Shown here one piece after another: positions 1 to 13,500 of a DNA stretch of 64,000 nt. The stretch comes from Pseudoscleropodium purum (lineage: Eukaryota > Streptophyta > Bryopsida > Hypnales > Brachytheciaceae). The DNA lies in the NCBI GenBank assembly GCA_963969395.1, contig OZ017804.1:21328001-21392000 (forward strand), given 5' to 3'. Position 1 is the stretch's first letter. Each line of letters begins with the position of its first letter. The notes beneath the pieces are model-generated. The model had not been told where the DNA came from. It saw only the letters and a program-made list of their open reading frames with translations, and made no database searches. Made by a program: the position numbers and the translations under genes.

Positions 1-798
1 GAGTTACAAACTTCGAGATTGAGACTTGAGGTAGTCGGAGGTTCTATGAAACAGTACTTCCTCCCGTTGGGATTGGATGATTTGTGTTGTAATTCTTAAG
101 ATTACAGAAGTTGAGTCTTCAATTGTATTGCTTTCGTACGTCTATGGTTCTTTCAAAAACGCAAGTGAGGAGTTCGCAACAGGTGGACAAGTGATAGATG
201 TCTGCTTCAAGTATTGCTCATGCAGCCTGGTACATTTGTGTGACATTTATGCCGGATTTTCTCACATGCTGCTCGGCCTAGATTGACTTCGAAACCTGAT
301 CCTCGTACCATAGTTTAGCATAAGTTAGTAGTCATTTACCTTTAATTTCATCTCAACCTTTGCAAAATTATCTGTGCGTTATTGCGTTTGCGGAGTTCCT
401 GGAACGAGCATTCTGTAATCCATTAGAAGCGAGCTGAAAATTTCTCGAAGTAACCCGTCTAGGAATTCATATTAAACTGTCCGCGTCCTACATTTACGGT
501 GCTTAATTTCAGCTAATTGCTGCGGTAGGAAGTAATTCTTAGTTGAGTTGTTAATTCTCTTAGCTTGTCAGGCATTTCCCTTCCAGCCGTTGGCTTCAAT
601 CGTCTTGATCGTTAATGTATAGATAGGTTCTACTGCGTATTGTGGATCTTCTCCGTTGGTTCCTTGGTAGATTAGACCCGTGAAGCTGCTTTGAACAAAT
701 GTGTACGCGATGCACTAAGGCTCCTTGTGCGACAGGGTAGAACAAACAGAAGCTTGTAGCGCGTTAATCGTAGAGTTGTAGGCAGTGAGATTTTGAAA
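1..798. other. Upstream region of shugoshin gene
   Basis: No convincing coding sequence was found here. The stretch lies directly before the shugoshin start codon, so it probably holds promoter and 5' untranslated sequence. No unambiguous TATA box could be assigned. Short open frames are present but lack splice signals, codon bias or recognisable motifs. Confidence 0.4.
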
Positions 799-3700
799 AT
801 GGCCTCAGAGTTCCGGACAGGGAGAAGGACTTCGGGAGCAACCCCGTCCCATAGGCGCCGTCTGTCAAATATCACCAACCTCGTCAATGTCGGCGGCTGG
901 TCCAACGAGAATGAGCTGGTCAAGAGCATTTACAACAGCGGTGATTCGCAACTTCAGCAGGTGAGGAACGCCGTTTCCTACCTACTCTGTGCTACGGTTG
1001 TAAAGGACACTTAGGCTTGCTCTATGTATTAGGATTGCTGTATGCCTGGTGCATCCGTAGAACCATCTAAGATAACGGCACCAGGATAGTTGAGATTTTG
1101 CTGCTCTGACTTGTATTCACACAGACTTGAGGCAAGTAGATGATTGCTCTTAGTTCTTGCGAAGAACCGTATCTTCTTGTGGAAACCTCCTTGCATGTGT
1201 TGAATCGCGTGACCGGCAGCTGATTATTACACTCTGCAGTCCTGCGGCATTCTCAATTGTTAATTATCTCACATATTTGCCTAAAATCGACCTCAGTCAT
1301 GTATGTTACGTGAATTGGAGACATTAGATGACCGAGACCGAATTCAACATTCCCTGACAATCTTATGGTCTGTGGATGGTTATGAAGCTAATTCTCAGTT
1401 CCGCTGATAACAGGAGATCAAGAAGCTCGAACAGATCAACGCTGATAAAGACATGATCATTGCTGAGAAAGAGTATCCACTCCAGGTTAACTGAAGTTAC
1501 TTGTATTTATCCTGAATTCTTCATTAGCATCTTTACGCACAAAATCCAATTCAGTTCAATTGACGGATCAGTGTGTTTGTTTCACCTACAAGGCCAAGTA
1601 AATCTGCTGTGTCTACGTTGCGGTGCATAGTCTTTATTCGAATGCAACTGCGAACAGCTCGTTTAGAATGTTCATTACTGTGTCGATTTAGGTTGTAACT
1701 TACGAACAAGAGATCGTTATGTATGCCCCTTTTCCTGCGTTTTGAGTGGATGTCGAAGTATCTTCATGCAGTTGGTGCAAGTTTTATCGTACCTTTAACC
1801 TTAGCCACCCTACACAGTCAGCAAATAGAATCGCAGAAGATCTTCATGCAAAGAATGCAGAGAGTTTTTAATACCAACATTTGCAAGCTATCTCAGCAGA
1901 ATGAGGAAATCATCAGCTTCAATACCCGCCTTTCTAAGGTTGATTCCGGAGCCCTTACTCTCCAAGGAACTTCTGCTGTAGAAAGGGTTTATCTACTTCT
2001 CTGGTTTGAGTAATTTTTTTTTGAGTCCGGTGTCTGAACCAGTAGTGTGATTAGTTTTCCTGTTTATTTCCTGTGGGGTTTACACTCTAAACGAGTTTGT
2101 CCCAAGAAGGCTTTTGTGAGTTTGTCCCTCTGAAATAGATTGAGATACTGAACTGTTTTCAGGGAAGGGTTGAAGTCTTTTAACATGAATTACAGGATAT
2201 CTCGTTCTCATGTTTCGTGTTGCCGTGCATCTTTCTGGCAGGAGTTGAGCTTTCATCGTGAACAAGTAAGTACTCTATCTTCAATGCCACACTGAATTAC
2301 ATCCTTCCTGTCCGTGATATTTATTCTTGTCGCCAACTCTTCCATGCGATATTCCCTAGCTGTTCATTGAAGATTCTTTATCTAGCTCTCATTTAACCCC
2401 CTGCGCAGCTCAAATTGTTTCATCATGAGTACACCCAAATGGCACTAGTCTACAAAGTCAATGAGCAAGAGCTGCAGGTATTATATGCGATTCCATTGTC
2501 GTTTGTTCTCTCTTCAACGATGATTTTCTCCAAAACAGAAATCTTGATCTATGTTCGTCTATGAACCTCAACAATTGTTTGAAACAGCTCTATACTCAAT
2601 TTCTATATCAAAAATGTTACCGAACGCCAAAGAACAGCAGATGGTTTTGGTGTATGATGAAGCTCTTATTCACGAAGCTTTCGGCTGTCACCGTTTCCGC
2701 AGACCAGACTAGCAGACACACAAGAGCAATTGAAGCGCGTCTCTGAGGAGAAAAAAAAGAAGGTAAACGCTTTGGAGATTGCAAGTCTTTTGTTTTGAAA
2801 TGCTATGTTATATCTAGATGTTTCGCCACTTCTTGTTAGAGTTGTGCTCTGATAGCTTGGATATTGACTATGATTCTCATGAAGTACGGCCAGAAATTTC
2901 ACCAAAGAATTACTGCAAAGAACGAAAGAAAGAAGTATTCGATAGATCTATCAACACTTTTCATTGTAGAGTATGATTGATTCGTTTACTGGATATTCAG
3001 GGCTCCAATGATGTGGTGAATGTTGACGAAATTCCGACTAATGTCACACGACGAACTCGAAATAGTTCTGCTCGAAGGCACTCAATGATCGGAGGTTGTT
3101 TTCTTTTCTTGGCGTTAGTCAGTCTGTCGTCAACATTGGGTTGCATCTCCGGTCACGCTCCTTATATCTTGAAGCTTTTACTTCTTTATTAAGAACCCGA
3201 TTTGTCTTTCACTTTCCGCTGGTACTAAAAAAGATGATGATCGCTTGCAGTAGGACTTGATTCAGAAACCTGGAATCCTTCCACGAATACGCATTCAATA
3301 AGCTGCCTGGACACGGCTAGCGTCACCACGAGGTACACTCGAACTCGCGCACCCGTGATTGATAAGCTTCACCTTAGGATTGATTATGCTGTTACTTTTA
3401 GAGTCCATTTCATAAGGAAGAAATAAATGAGTTTCGAATCCATTGAAATTGAGCTTGTGCTGCTGGTCTCTAGGTCATTGTAACATGTTACATGTATATC
3501 ACTTGGATGCACTGTGCTTCCTGGTTATGATTTGTGGCGCTTCACTGCAGAGGGGGCGTGCGGTCCAAAGCGATTGGATCGTCTCAAAAAGAAAGTTCCT
3601 CAAAGTTGAAGATTCGCCAACATGAGTGCGCAGCCATACCTATTACAGGTAATTGCCCTGCCATACTTTGGATAACGTAAACCCCTAGAATTCTATTAGT

Positions 3701-4720
3701 TAGCCAGGCCTGAATGCTATTATGTTCCAGGGCTGATAAATAGTAGCTTATTAGTACATGTTTTGAAGTCCCTATGAACCTCTACAGCTAGTAAAGCATC
3801 CGTATCGCTTAGGTTATTCAACGTGTCCTCTAAAGGTAACCAGACTCAAACAGCTATTGCGTCCTAGTTTACTGATTTATTGATGGGGATTTCCTCCGCA
3901 TTTACGGAGACCAAACCTCTTTTGTGCTCACAGAACCATATTTTCCTGCTCCAGTTCCTGCATGCTCAACAAAGCGGTTCAACAACCGATACGGTCACCT
4001 CAACAACTTGGAACCCATGCAAGAAGTTGAGGAGTCTGAGCCCCAAGTATCAGGCAGCACTTCTTCTCGTCGTTGTCAAGGCAATCAATCCTTGCAAGAC
4101 TTGTCCAGTGAAACTGCGGAGAGCGAGTATTTCAGAAGTCAATCGAATAGCAGTGAGCAACGTACTGGCCAGGTCACTTCCACGAGTGAATCAAGTAATG
4201 GAGGTGGAGTATCCAAATCTTCAGAGCCAAGATCAGCACTCAAAGTGCAAAAGAATCACTACGATAAGAACCCCCCTCCAGCTCGACCCAACAGCCCTCA
4301 GCTGAGAGCTTGCTCTCAACCAACAACCCCTCGCAAAAGAAGTGAAGCTCACATTGCATTGCTGGTATGCCTGCAAATTTCAATCATTTCTATCTCGTCC
4401 TAGGAAGAAGCATTGTAAGCAATTCCCCAATAGTTAACTGTGTAATGTGGTCGGCTATTTCTGACGATGGATTGGTGAAGTTGCAGATAAAACCTGCCTC
4501 TCAGCCTGGTACGCCTGTGTCCACTTCTCCAGTTCGCCACTCCGATTCGCTCCTACAGTCGAGATCCTCTTTAGGTAGAACTCCTTGTATGCACAAAGAC
4601 TTGGAGCAAACTCAACCGTCAAGAATGTCCGTAGGAGGAAGACCTTCGAGACGAGCGTCAGAGGTCGTGATTTCTTACAAGGAACCCTCCCTGATCACAA
4701 AAATGCGGAGACCTCGTTAA
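799..4720 (+). CDS. Shugoshin (centromeric cohesin protector)
   Basis: Shugoshins guard centromeric cohesin from separase during meiosis and recruit PP2A to the inner centromere. I read ten exons at 799-960, 1414-1485, 1822-1938, 2242-2265, 2409-2477, 2703-2762, 3001-3113, 3551-3648, 3934-4364 and 4487-4720. All have GT-AG borders and matching phases and give about 459 residues. The N-terminus has the basic RRRLSNITNL motif typical of plant shugoshins. Exons 2-6 encode a Gln/Glu/Lys-rich coiled coil, the usual PP2A-binding region. A long Ser/Thr-rich middle follows. The C-terminus carries the diagnostic basic block with RPSRRASE, YKEPSL and KMRR just before the TAA stop. Exon 4 is only 24 nt. 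The least certain junction is the exon 7 donor: GTTAGT at 3114 keeps the frame, whereas the earlier GTTGTT does not. Family assignment is strong; the exact splice model is inferred by eye. Confidence 0.88.
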
Positions 4721-6478
4721 GTACCGCTCTTCCTTACCTATCTTTCAATGATGCTCCCTAAATGAGAGCTGCCGTCAGAATTTGCATCCTGCGCAATTTC
4801 GGTGGTTGACTGTGTAAGCAACAAGTAGGTGCATGAGTACGGCATACGGTGTGCTCTCTTGGCTATGTTTACAACTCACAGATGGTAATATATATCCGTC
4901 GAGAAGCCGCACTCCTTCGTTCAGGGCCTGCCAATCAGCAATTGTTGATTTTGTAGCATATGAGAGTACTGAGCGAAAGATGTTAAGCTTCTCTAGTACT
5001 GTAACTTTGAAGCCAATCTATTGGCCGCCAAGCGTAATCCGATCAGAAACGTGCATCCCAGGGAACTCATGGGCGGCTTCACCTGGACTTAAATTTAACC
5101 TCAAAGGTGATCGAGGTGTCTGAAGTAGGATGGTGCCAGTGATCTTCAGCTCCTGTAAACCAAGGATATCTGTGACTTAAATTTGAAAATGTTGCACCAA
5201 ATGGGGCAGCAGATCTTCTTTCGTAAGTGATATGCAGACTGTCTTCACCTATTCCTTGGCTTTTAGGGACATGCAAGGCTATTACTCAGTGCAGCAGATG
5301 TTTCATTTGTTAAGATTCTATAGCCAACTCTATTTCAGAGAGTGTACGCGACCACACCCTCGCACTCAATTAATGCAAGCCTTTTCTTGCACTCGATTAC
5401 ATTCGTTGGTTTTTTCGTAGTGGGCTAAGCTATGCTATAGTAAGTGCTATGCTTGGACTCTCGTCACTACCTTCTTGATTTTGGACTTGTTGTGAGTTAA
5501 GGTAGAAGCATCTAAATGTGACACTTATTCTGAATCTGCAGATCTCGAGGGTAAGCTACAAAGTAAAATGATGTGAGTTTGTTAGGAATTAGTTTAGGCA
5601 ACCAATAAAATTATTTTCGTAATAAACAACTACGAAGACACACCTACTGTGGATACTAGACAAAGACCAATGTTGGCATGGAAACATTCAAAAGCGCCAC
5701 TCTTACCTTGGAACCCATGTAGGTGATTGGCCATTTCTTGGAAGAGTGTCAACTTCTTAGAACCTCGCGTCTATTTTAGAACCCCACATGTTTTCTTTGA
5801 ATCATTTGGATTTAGAATTTTTTCCAAGTGTTTGAGAATGACTAGTGTTTGGGTGCTTCTACCTTACACCCACTACAAGCTGACGCGTAGTCCTTTGATG
5901 TTAACCCCTCAGAATCTGAATCCTATCTATATACAGAGTATTGTTTATCTCAATTTCATTAAATTCATCATGCAGATAGTGTGGTTTTTAATAAGTCATC
6001 TACTCCTACCCAACTGTAGTTTTCAAGATATTCCATAGTCACTTCGCTCTCTGAGACTCTTCGTTTCTTTCTCAATCGTGCAGTCCTCGCTGACTTTTGG
6101 CTTAGAATGATGATAGATCTACTCCGTTTCAGAAAGACCTTGCTCGCCAGACTCTAATTATTGACTAGCGTATATGATGCTTAGTCAAGTAATTGGGAAC
6201 TAAATGGATCTCAGGAACCAAATAGTCTATGCAAAGAGTCTTCCAATACAATCAAAATAGAGGGGCAGCAAGAATCGCATTTATCTAGATGAGAAGTAAA
6301 CAAGAATGAAAATCAATCGTGCAACGGGCACTCCCCTTTGTTTGCATTTTCGATTTCAGAAGAGAATAGGCATTGACCATGATGTTGGCCTTTGCGTTGC
6401 GCATTTGACGCACCTACCTCGTATGACTGGCTATGGTACAAAGAGTTCGTATGTACATGTAGGTACAAAAAATGATCA
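4721..6478. other. Intergenic, shugoshin to TRF-like gene
   Basis: This stretch lies between two convergent genes and should contain both 3' untranslated regions. AATAAA occurs near 5,607 on the plus strand. The open frames here are short, lack splice context and resemble no family I know. I see no transposon ends or tandem repeats. Confidence 0.4.
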
Positions 6479-7856
6479 CTACACAAGACTATACTTCTCG
6501 AGGTTCCGCCATTTGTCCTTGATGTCGACTTCAGTCCGTGCTTGGAGCACCTCTTTGTTCATTTGGAGAATCATCTTCCAGCGGCCTTTCCCGTACTTCT
6601 GAACCTCCCGCTTCAAAGTCTCCACCTCTTCCTCGGACCACTTCTTCTTCTGCCGTCTTTGCTTCATACCTGCGAACTGCATTGCCACTGGAGACGCAAC
6701 TGGCTCACGATTGGGACTGCGAAGGGGTGGTAAGCGAATATGTTTCGATGCAGACGGAGTCAATGGGGAAGCACTCTCTTCGATCTCGTCTACTTCGTCC
6801 CAGCCCTGGGCTCGGGCCGACGGGTGAGGATCCAGAAGACTGCGTTTTACAACCCCTGGAAAGAGGACAAAGAATTCATGATTTTATATTAAATAACCAA
6901 TTCCTTTGATCTAATTGTGAAAATAATATAATTCAGACGGGGCCAAATTACATATCAATGAAGAATACAGCATGCGTTCGCCACAAAATAATGAAATTGG
7001 ACAACAGAAAGACTCCACATGACCTGCTAAAAAAAACACATTAAACCCGATTCGGGATATTAACAATAGCTTTACCTGGGACTCCACCATCTGATTTCCT
7101 CAAAAGCTCAGGCAGTGGATCCTTCACCATCTTCTCCAGCTCGACAGTGCTGTCGGCCAACGCTTGATATATCCTGTTCAAGACTTCGTTTCTTCCGTTG
7201 ACAGCATTTTGAAGCTCCACAACAGAATCTTCGTTACTAGTCTTGGCTCCACTGTCGTCCACTGCACCAACATTCTCTGCAAGTGGCAGAGGTATTGAAA
7301 CCCCTTCTGGCCTGTATTTTCCATTGATGACAGCAGCTTCCGCTTTCTCCATAAACACGGGGCCAAACAAAGCCCAAGCGTTTTTTGTTAAAGCTGACAA
7401 TTTACTCTCAATGCCGGTGACATTCTGAACATCTGATTCCTCATTAAGCAACTTCCGCAGCTCCTCCCTCAGTTCCAATGTTGGCTGCCGAAGTTCTTCC
7501 CATACAGACCCATCCCCATTCGCTATACAACTTGATGGTTTGAATCGCTTTGATAGAGCCACATCTTCTGACTCTTCAAAGGACTGCCGGAGAGCTTCAA
7601 GGAGGTTCAGGGTCTCCTGAATGTCGAGGTCCTTGGAAACTTGAAAAGAGAGCTGTTTAATCAGTGTCATCTGTTTCAAGCGCGGAACGTCTTCTGGAAA
7701 AGGTAGCGACTCCGCCAATTCCCTGATGAGGCGCACATCCGAATTGTTCTTTAAAACGTACTCCCATACCCAAACCCCTATTTGCTTCTCCTCCGCTGCA
7801 TCCACCAAATTCCGACGGACTGCGGACACACCTTCCGAGCTCCTATCCCGCACCAT
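6479..7856 (-). CDS. TRF-like protein with telobox MYB domain
   Basis: Proteins of this type bind TTTAGGG-like telomeric or telobox DNA through a C-terminal MYB/SANT domain. Two exons, 7076-7856 and 6479-6855 on the minus strand, join in phase (donor GTAAAG, acceptor TTTCCAG) to give 385 residues. The last 60 or so residues are the MYB domain: KKWSEEEVETL, then YGKGRWKMIL, then the telobox signature VDIKDKWRN. The rest is an acidic helical region with no catalytic motif, as in plant TRF-like proteins. The ATG at 7856 is the first in frame in a good context; further upstream the frame reads into hydrophobic sequence that looks like untranslated leader. An AAACCCTA telobox lies about 550 bp upstream on the coding strand. 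Which TRFL subgroup it belongs to cannot be told from sequence inspection. Confidence 0.87.
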
Positions 7857-9597
7857 TGCTAATCTCCTCCGACGCCAGCTCAATTGCACATGCCTATAAT
7901 TGAAAAGACAATTGTCAAAGGTCTTGAACAATGGACTCAAACACGTCCTGACAAAAATACCGCCCCTCACCTTCCCCCGACATATTTCGTAACCAAAAAC
8001 GCTGAAAATAAATAAATTGAAAAACGGAAAAGCACACAAACACAAGAATTACAGGAGAATTCACATTGCAAACGCTGCAAAACCTAAGTAATAAAAAACG
8101 CCCATCCTCTCCACCGGCACATTTCAATACCCAAAACGCTAAAAAATAAGGAACAAAAACCGAACAAAAACCGACGAGCTTTAGTGCAAAAGAAAGTGCA
8201 TTTTTCGCAGTAAGAGTGTTTCCGATGGAACTTAGGAACGCCAAGGAAAAAAGGAAGAGAACGCCACGTACCGGCATCAGTGGTAGAATATTTGGAGCAC
8301 GGGTGAGCAAGCTTCCGAATCTTCCGAATGCTGGGTTGATATCGAGCAGGGAGACGAACTGAAGCTTGTAAAGGAAGTTTCTCGTTTCGTTTCCGGGAAC
8401 AATGCTAGGGTTTCATCCATGTCTCGTCCATCCATTCGAACTTTTCTCATCCTTCTTGCTTTTCCTTTCAACAACAAGAAAAGTATTTCTGTTGTACTGT
8501 ACATACTGCGCACATGGAACGGAGTGAGGGCTGGGTTCGACGTCAAACGGAAAAGGGCGGGCCCCCACCCCGTTGCTTGCGGTGTTGGACTGCACTCCAA
8601 CCGCACGCCACCTGGAAGGTAATTTATAGCAGGTTAATCCCTCCGTATCTTTGGGATTCTGATGCTTAGGTTTTCGAGTCCCAGAGAACGGAATTGCGTC
8701 CTCGTTTGTGTGAAAATTCAAGGTGGACAAAGAAGCCTGTCGCTCTGTTTCTCGTGACGGATGGTTGGAAATCTAGGTTGAAAACCGCTCCTGCTATTAT
8801 AGAATCTTCTTCTTGCCTTATTTGACTTGTGCTCGGAAGGAAGACGTGGCGATGTGGTTGATAGTCTTTTAGGAGTTTGGAGATCACTACGCTTAGTCTT
8901 GGATTTCTCTTATTCCAATCGTTTAAGGTTTGTTGGATTGCCATGGTCTTCTTGATGCGTTTTCTTTTTCTTTTTATAGGTACAAGAGTGCTTGGAGGAT
9001 TTTGTTGAGCGTTTGAAGGTGCGCATAGAGAGGTGCAAGGCTTGGAATAGAAGCTGGTAATGTCGTGGTGTTTTCACAAAATAATTTCAAACAGATTGTG
9101 AGCTTTATGAACCACTCAATTCACTGAGAATGTAATTTCCAAGAGTGATTGATCTTATAGTATTTCAACCAATGTTGAGCCAATTGTTGTAGGTTTTGTT
9201 GGGAACTGGAAATGTAGAACTGGTCGAATTTATTTGAATTGAGATATGTTTAGTATTTCAACGTAGCCATAGGCATGGTCAGCTTCAATTCAATTGTAAT
9301 GAGGATGTATTTGTAACAAGAAAATGCTTTTTGTAGCCTGTTTGTATGTTAAATTAGAAGAAGGGTCTATTTTTCTCACATGAAGTTTGATTTTGGATCA
9401 TCCAATCTAGTCTACATGAGACTACATGAGATTGATACTACGGAAGTTAATTGGATAGCTATGAGAGTTGTATTGGGGCCTCTTCTATGCTCTTGCTTGT
9501 TGATTTTGGCTAATTTTTGGATTGTACACGTGTTAAAGAGGTGACGATGACAAAGCTCTTAAATTCCTACTAAGGTAAACTAGTATTCATCAATGAA
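7857..9597. other. Upstream region of TRF-like gene
   Basis: No supported gene lies between the TRF-like start and the CACTA element. The part up to about 8,620 is likely leader and promoter for the minus-strand gene. The remainder to 9,597 is AT-rich and uninformative. Open frames at 8,277-8,944 overlap each other on both strands and show no family resemblance. Confidence 0.4.
8406..8413 (-). promoter_or_regulatory. Telobox AAACCCTA
   Basis: AAACCCTA on the minus strand lies about 550 bp upstream of the TRF-like start codon. In plants this telobox is common in promoters of genes for growth and ribosome production and can be bound by telomere-type MYB proteins. Use in this promoter is inferred from position only. 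Confidence 0.35.
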
Positions 9598-9600
9598 ATA

Positions 9601-10140
9601 CACTACAAGAATATAGGCATTCTATGACTACGTAAATGACTACGTTTTCAGTCATTTCAGACATATATGACTACCTGTGAAAATGGGGCTCCGTAGTCAT
9701 TGTGGACGAGTCCTTTAGGACATGACTGCATTCTTAATATCACCATCCATCATCGTACAAGGAAAGTTTTGGATGAATTATTCCTATGTGGCCTCTGACG
9801 TGTTCAGATCTACATGATGTGGCCCTTGGGTTCGTTAGTCATAGTGTAGTCATTTTTTAGTCCCACTGTAGTCGAGTTCTGATGGTGGGCCCCACTTAGT
9901 CCACATGGCAATTGCTGGTAGGCGGTTCAATCCAATGTTCAGACATTCAGATGGACAACAAGTTCTGGTGTAGTTATTCCCTAGTAGGGATTCAGTTGAA
10001 CTACGGTCATGTCATTGTATATTGTTGCAATTGCAACTGCAGCTTAGTGAAGTGGTAGTTAAACAGTAGTCAGTCTCCTATGCTTAAGTGCTACTACAGT
10101 TGCACCTGAGTTGCATCTCAGTTATATTTCAATACTAGGG
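9601..10140. repeat. CACTA left subterminal repeat array
   Basis: Copies of ATGACTAC or its complement GTAGTCAT occur near 9,626, 9,640, 9,669, 9,694 and 9,837-9,860, including the compound unit TAGTCATAGTGTAGTCATTT. The same compound unit reappears at 21,417 by the opposite end. In CACTA elements such short subterminal repeats bind the TNPA-like protein. Confidence 0.6.
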
Positions 10141-10527
10141 TTGACAACATAATGAAGCTTAGAAGCTGTTTTAGTACGATGTGGTTGTATAGCTCAGCAT
10201 TTGCTTTCATGAAAATGATAGAAAATTGATAGCCAAGTAAGCCAACCAACATGAGAACTATTGAGAAGAAAAATAGTTGTACAAGCAATGGATGCACATA
10301 CCATTACAAAATGGAAGACAACTAAAGCATTTTGTCAATGTCTACATCCATGATTGCATTTCTCTGAATTATTACACACAAGGTTTTGTGAGAATTCAAG
10401 GCATTGACCACTCTAAAATCAAAATACGTGCCCTCTTCCTTTAGAAGTACGACAATTCTGTACTATAGAGGGCTATCAGTCTTGCATGCAAATGTTACAC
10501 TACACTTACACCAGCAGCGAAGTAATC

Positions 10528-13500
10528 TCATAGGTTCAACTTTATGTACTTGGAATCCCAAATGACGTTTCCACCTTGAACGTCGTGCATTACTTCTTGG
10601 TCAGCCTTCGGCTTGGAAAACATCAACGACACCTTCGGTTGCGAAACCTCCCGCATGTCCACTCTAAACCAACCATCCGGAATGAGCATGCCATGGAACT
10701 TATCTATCCCTCCTATACCGCTAATTCTTCCCAAAGCCACCTTCTGCCGAGTGGATCGTGGATTGACAAGGTATACATTGTCATACAAGTTGAGCTGAAA
10801 GATTTGTTTTGTTAGATACAAGAAGTACTCCTGCCCGTGGGACCTTCAAAACATACTTCTCATTGCCAATGTAGTCACTCATACAATAAATAACTGAAAA
10901 TTGACTAACAACTTCCCCAGTTGAGTCACATATGAGGACTGGATGAGGATAATGCAACTACCAAATAACTAGGCAGTCATTCCTGAGTCATACAATTGAA
11001 ACAACATTGACCTCAGCCTTCTAATTCCCCGAATGAAATTTGTGTACTCCAACACATTCAGGCTTCAACATCTCACCTTTTTTTTGGAAGAGTCACGGTT
11101 CTTGTCCTCTACCGCTGTCGTCTTTGCCCTTGTCTCTCTTTTCCGTGCCTTCAACAAACACACACAATTTTTTTGTTAGAATTGAAAACAATTAGAAGGT
11201 GAGGGGACACGAATGAGCTTGAACCTTGTGGTCCACAAGTCCCCTCACCTTCCTCTGTAAGCGCATTGTCACTGAGATCTGAATTCTGTGTCAAATCATG
11301 CCCTTGAACTGCATTATTCTGCACATGTGAAGCATTCTGTGCATGGAACTTCTTCACATTTGTAGCGACATACAGAGCTTTCAAAAGTGGCCACAATGTG
11401 GACTTCAAGTAATTGTTGTCATCAGCTAGTTTTGCCAAATCAGCAACATAGAACGCACTGGTGATGACGACATTGGCTTGCGGATTGCATGACACTCTTG
11501 ATGCATTGTTGTCAACGACCACAGTGTTTGAGGGGCTAAATTGAGGCCATTCACTGTAAACTTTTGACAAAGGCTTCCCCCAAGCTATTGGTTTGCCGCC
11601 CTCAAACTGTACAGCCTCACATTTCTTCCCACCCACACAAAGAGAGGACTGAAGTCACAATGTCCTTGCCTTTCTGTCATTGTGGGCACAATGTCTTCCA
11701 TGTAAGACTGACTTTTACTGCCCCAAAATCCCACTGTGAAATTAAAGAAGCACCGTGCCCAAAAGGGTTGCAACCATGGTCTTAAAAATACCCTCCTGCT
11801 CTTCGTTCTCAACGTGGGCCTAATTCTAGAGTTTGGATTCTTCTCCTCAGCCAGACTACAATCCAGCAAGGTCCCATGAATGTTGAAAATTAGCAATTTA
11901 GCTTTTGCATTTTCAATGGGTACAATGCGTAAATTCGAAGCAGCTCTCACCTGATCTGATCCAGAATCAGGGAGTGCTGCCTTTGCATTTACCTTAGTGG
12001 ATGCTTTCGTTAGCTTCTTCTGCTTCTTTAGAGAAGATTTCGTTGGAGCACCACTTGCTTCCACTGCCTTCTCTGAGTTGTCCACCATGTTTTTCCCAAC
12101 TTGGACCACATCCACTGCTTTTGTTGCCTTCTTCTGCTTAGGAGGGGAAGACTTGGTTGGAGCAGCAATTGGTTCCACAAGTTCTTTGGGGTCCTCCACT
12201 TTGTTCTCTCCATCCTCTTCAAGATCCAGGATATTACTTGCATCACTGCCAGTAATATGCGTGTCGGAGTCCACTTTGTTGGTGTCCACATTCACAAACT
12301 CCCGATCCTGCACTTCCGATGGACGACATTGGCCAATTCCGTCCACAGGGATGTCGCTCGCGTCGGCCAAGAAATCATTGCCTTGTACGACCTTCGGAAT
12401 TCCCTGTGTGCATTTCGAAATAGTCTCGTCCACATTGCACATCGGAATGCTAGTCTTCATACGCGGATTCAATGTTGTTTTCGGCTTTGGACTCATAGTT
12501 TGACATACTGGGGTCGGGGATGATCTCTCTTTCTCTCCGGCGCAGGGTGCCTGTTTCTTGCCTTCTTCTCCAGAGGGTGACTGCACTTCCAAGTGCAGCG
12601 GTTCTTCAGCCGCACTAGTCGTCTGCGATGGGGCGGGAGGAGGAAGTGACTCAGACCTGGGCACTTTTTTTCGACAAGGATTGGTCATTAAGTCGGCTCT
12701 GTCTCCCTCTTGAAGCAAAATGGACGTCTGAATCTCCACAGGAGACTTAGATGTTGAGGGGCTTCCATGGGAAGTGTCCTTCATTTTCCCCATGAAAGTG
12801 CTGAACATTGACTTCAGCTCTTCTACTGCGTTGTTTGTAGCTGCTGTACTCACAAGAACTTTCGAGAACTTGCCCTTCAAGTCTGTCTGAGACTTCTCTA
12901 TAGCACATATTCTTGCTGAATCTCCTGCAGTGAGACCCTAAAATTCTCAACCGCCATTCAAACAAGGGAAACTCCAGAGTTAGTCAATTATCAAGTTTCT
13001 ACCAATGGGGTCACTGATCAATGACTTGCCTACTGCTGAATGACTACGTTTTGACTTGTCCACCTACGTACAACAGAAAATGCGACTGGGTCATGACTGC
13101 GCTACAACCACTGTAGAGATGACGCCACTCATTGTTTAGCAACATGAAAACATAAAATGTGAGAGAAGTTCAAAGGGCCTCACCGATCCGCGTCCAACAT
13201 GGCCTGCAGATAACTGCATTCCATCTGCAATGTCCATTAGTCCTGAGCTGGTAGGCCTTCCCTCCTTTTGCATCCAACATGGTAATAGCATTCAAACGCG
13301 GCATATTCATTTGCACATATTCTTTACAAGAAAAAGCACAGAACAAGCAAGAACAAAGGTAATACTATCTTCCGAACGTGGAAAATGGAGAACCCTAATC
13401 TCACCAACTCTGCCTCCTTTCCGGCTTTCCCTTTTCGGCCCACAGCGGAGAAATTCTTCACTTGCCTCCTTGCATGGGCCATTGTCGCCGCTTTCTTCTG

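Noticed and set aside
5079..6038. Open frames of 60-100 codons between shugoshin and the TRF-like gene
   Set aside because: No splice context, no family motif and no codon bias; probably 3' untranslated or intergenic DNA.
8277..8944. Minus-strand frames upstream of the TRF-like gene
   Set aside because: They overlap one another and the probable leader region and match no family.
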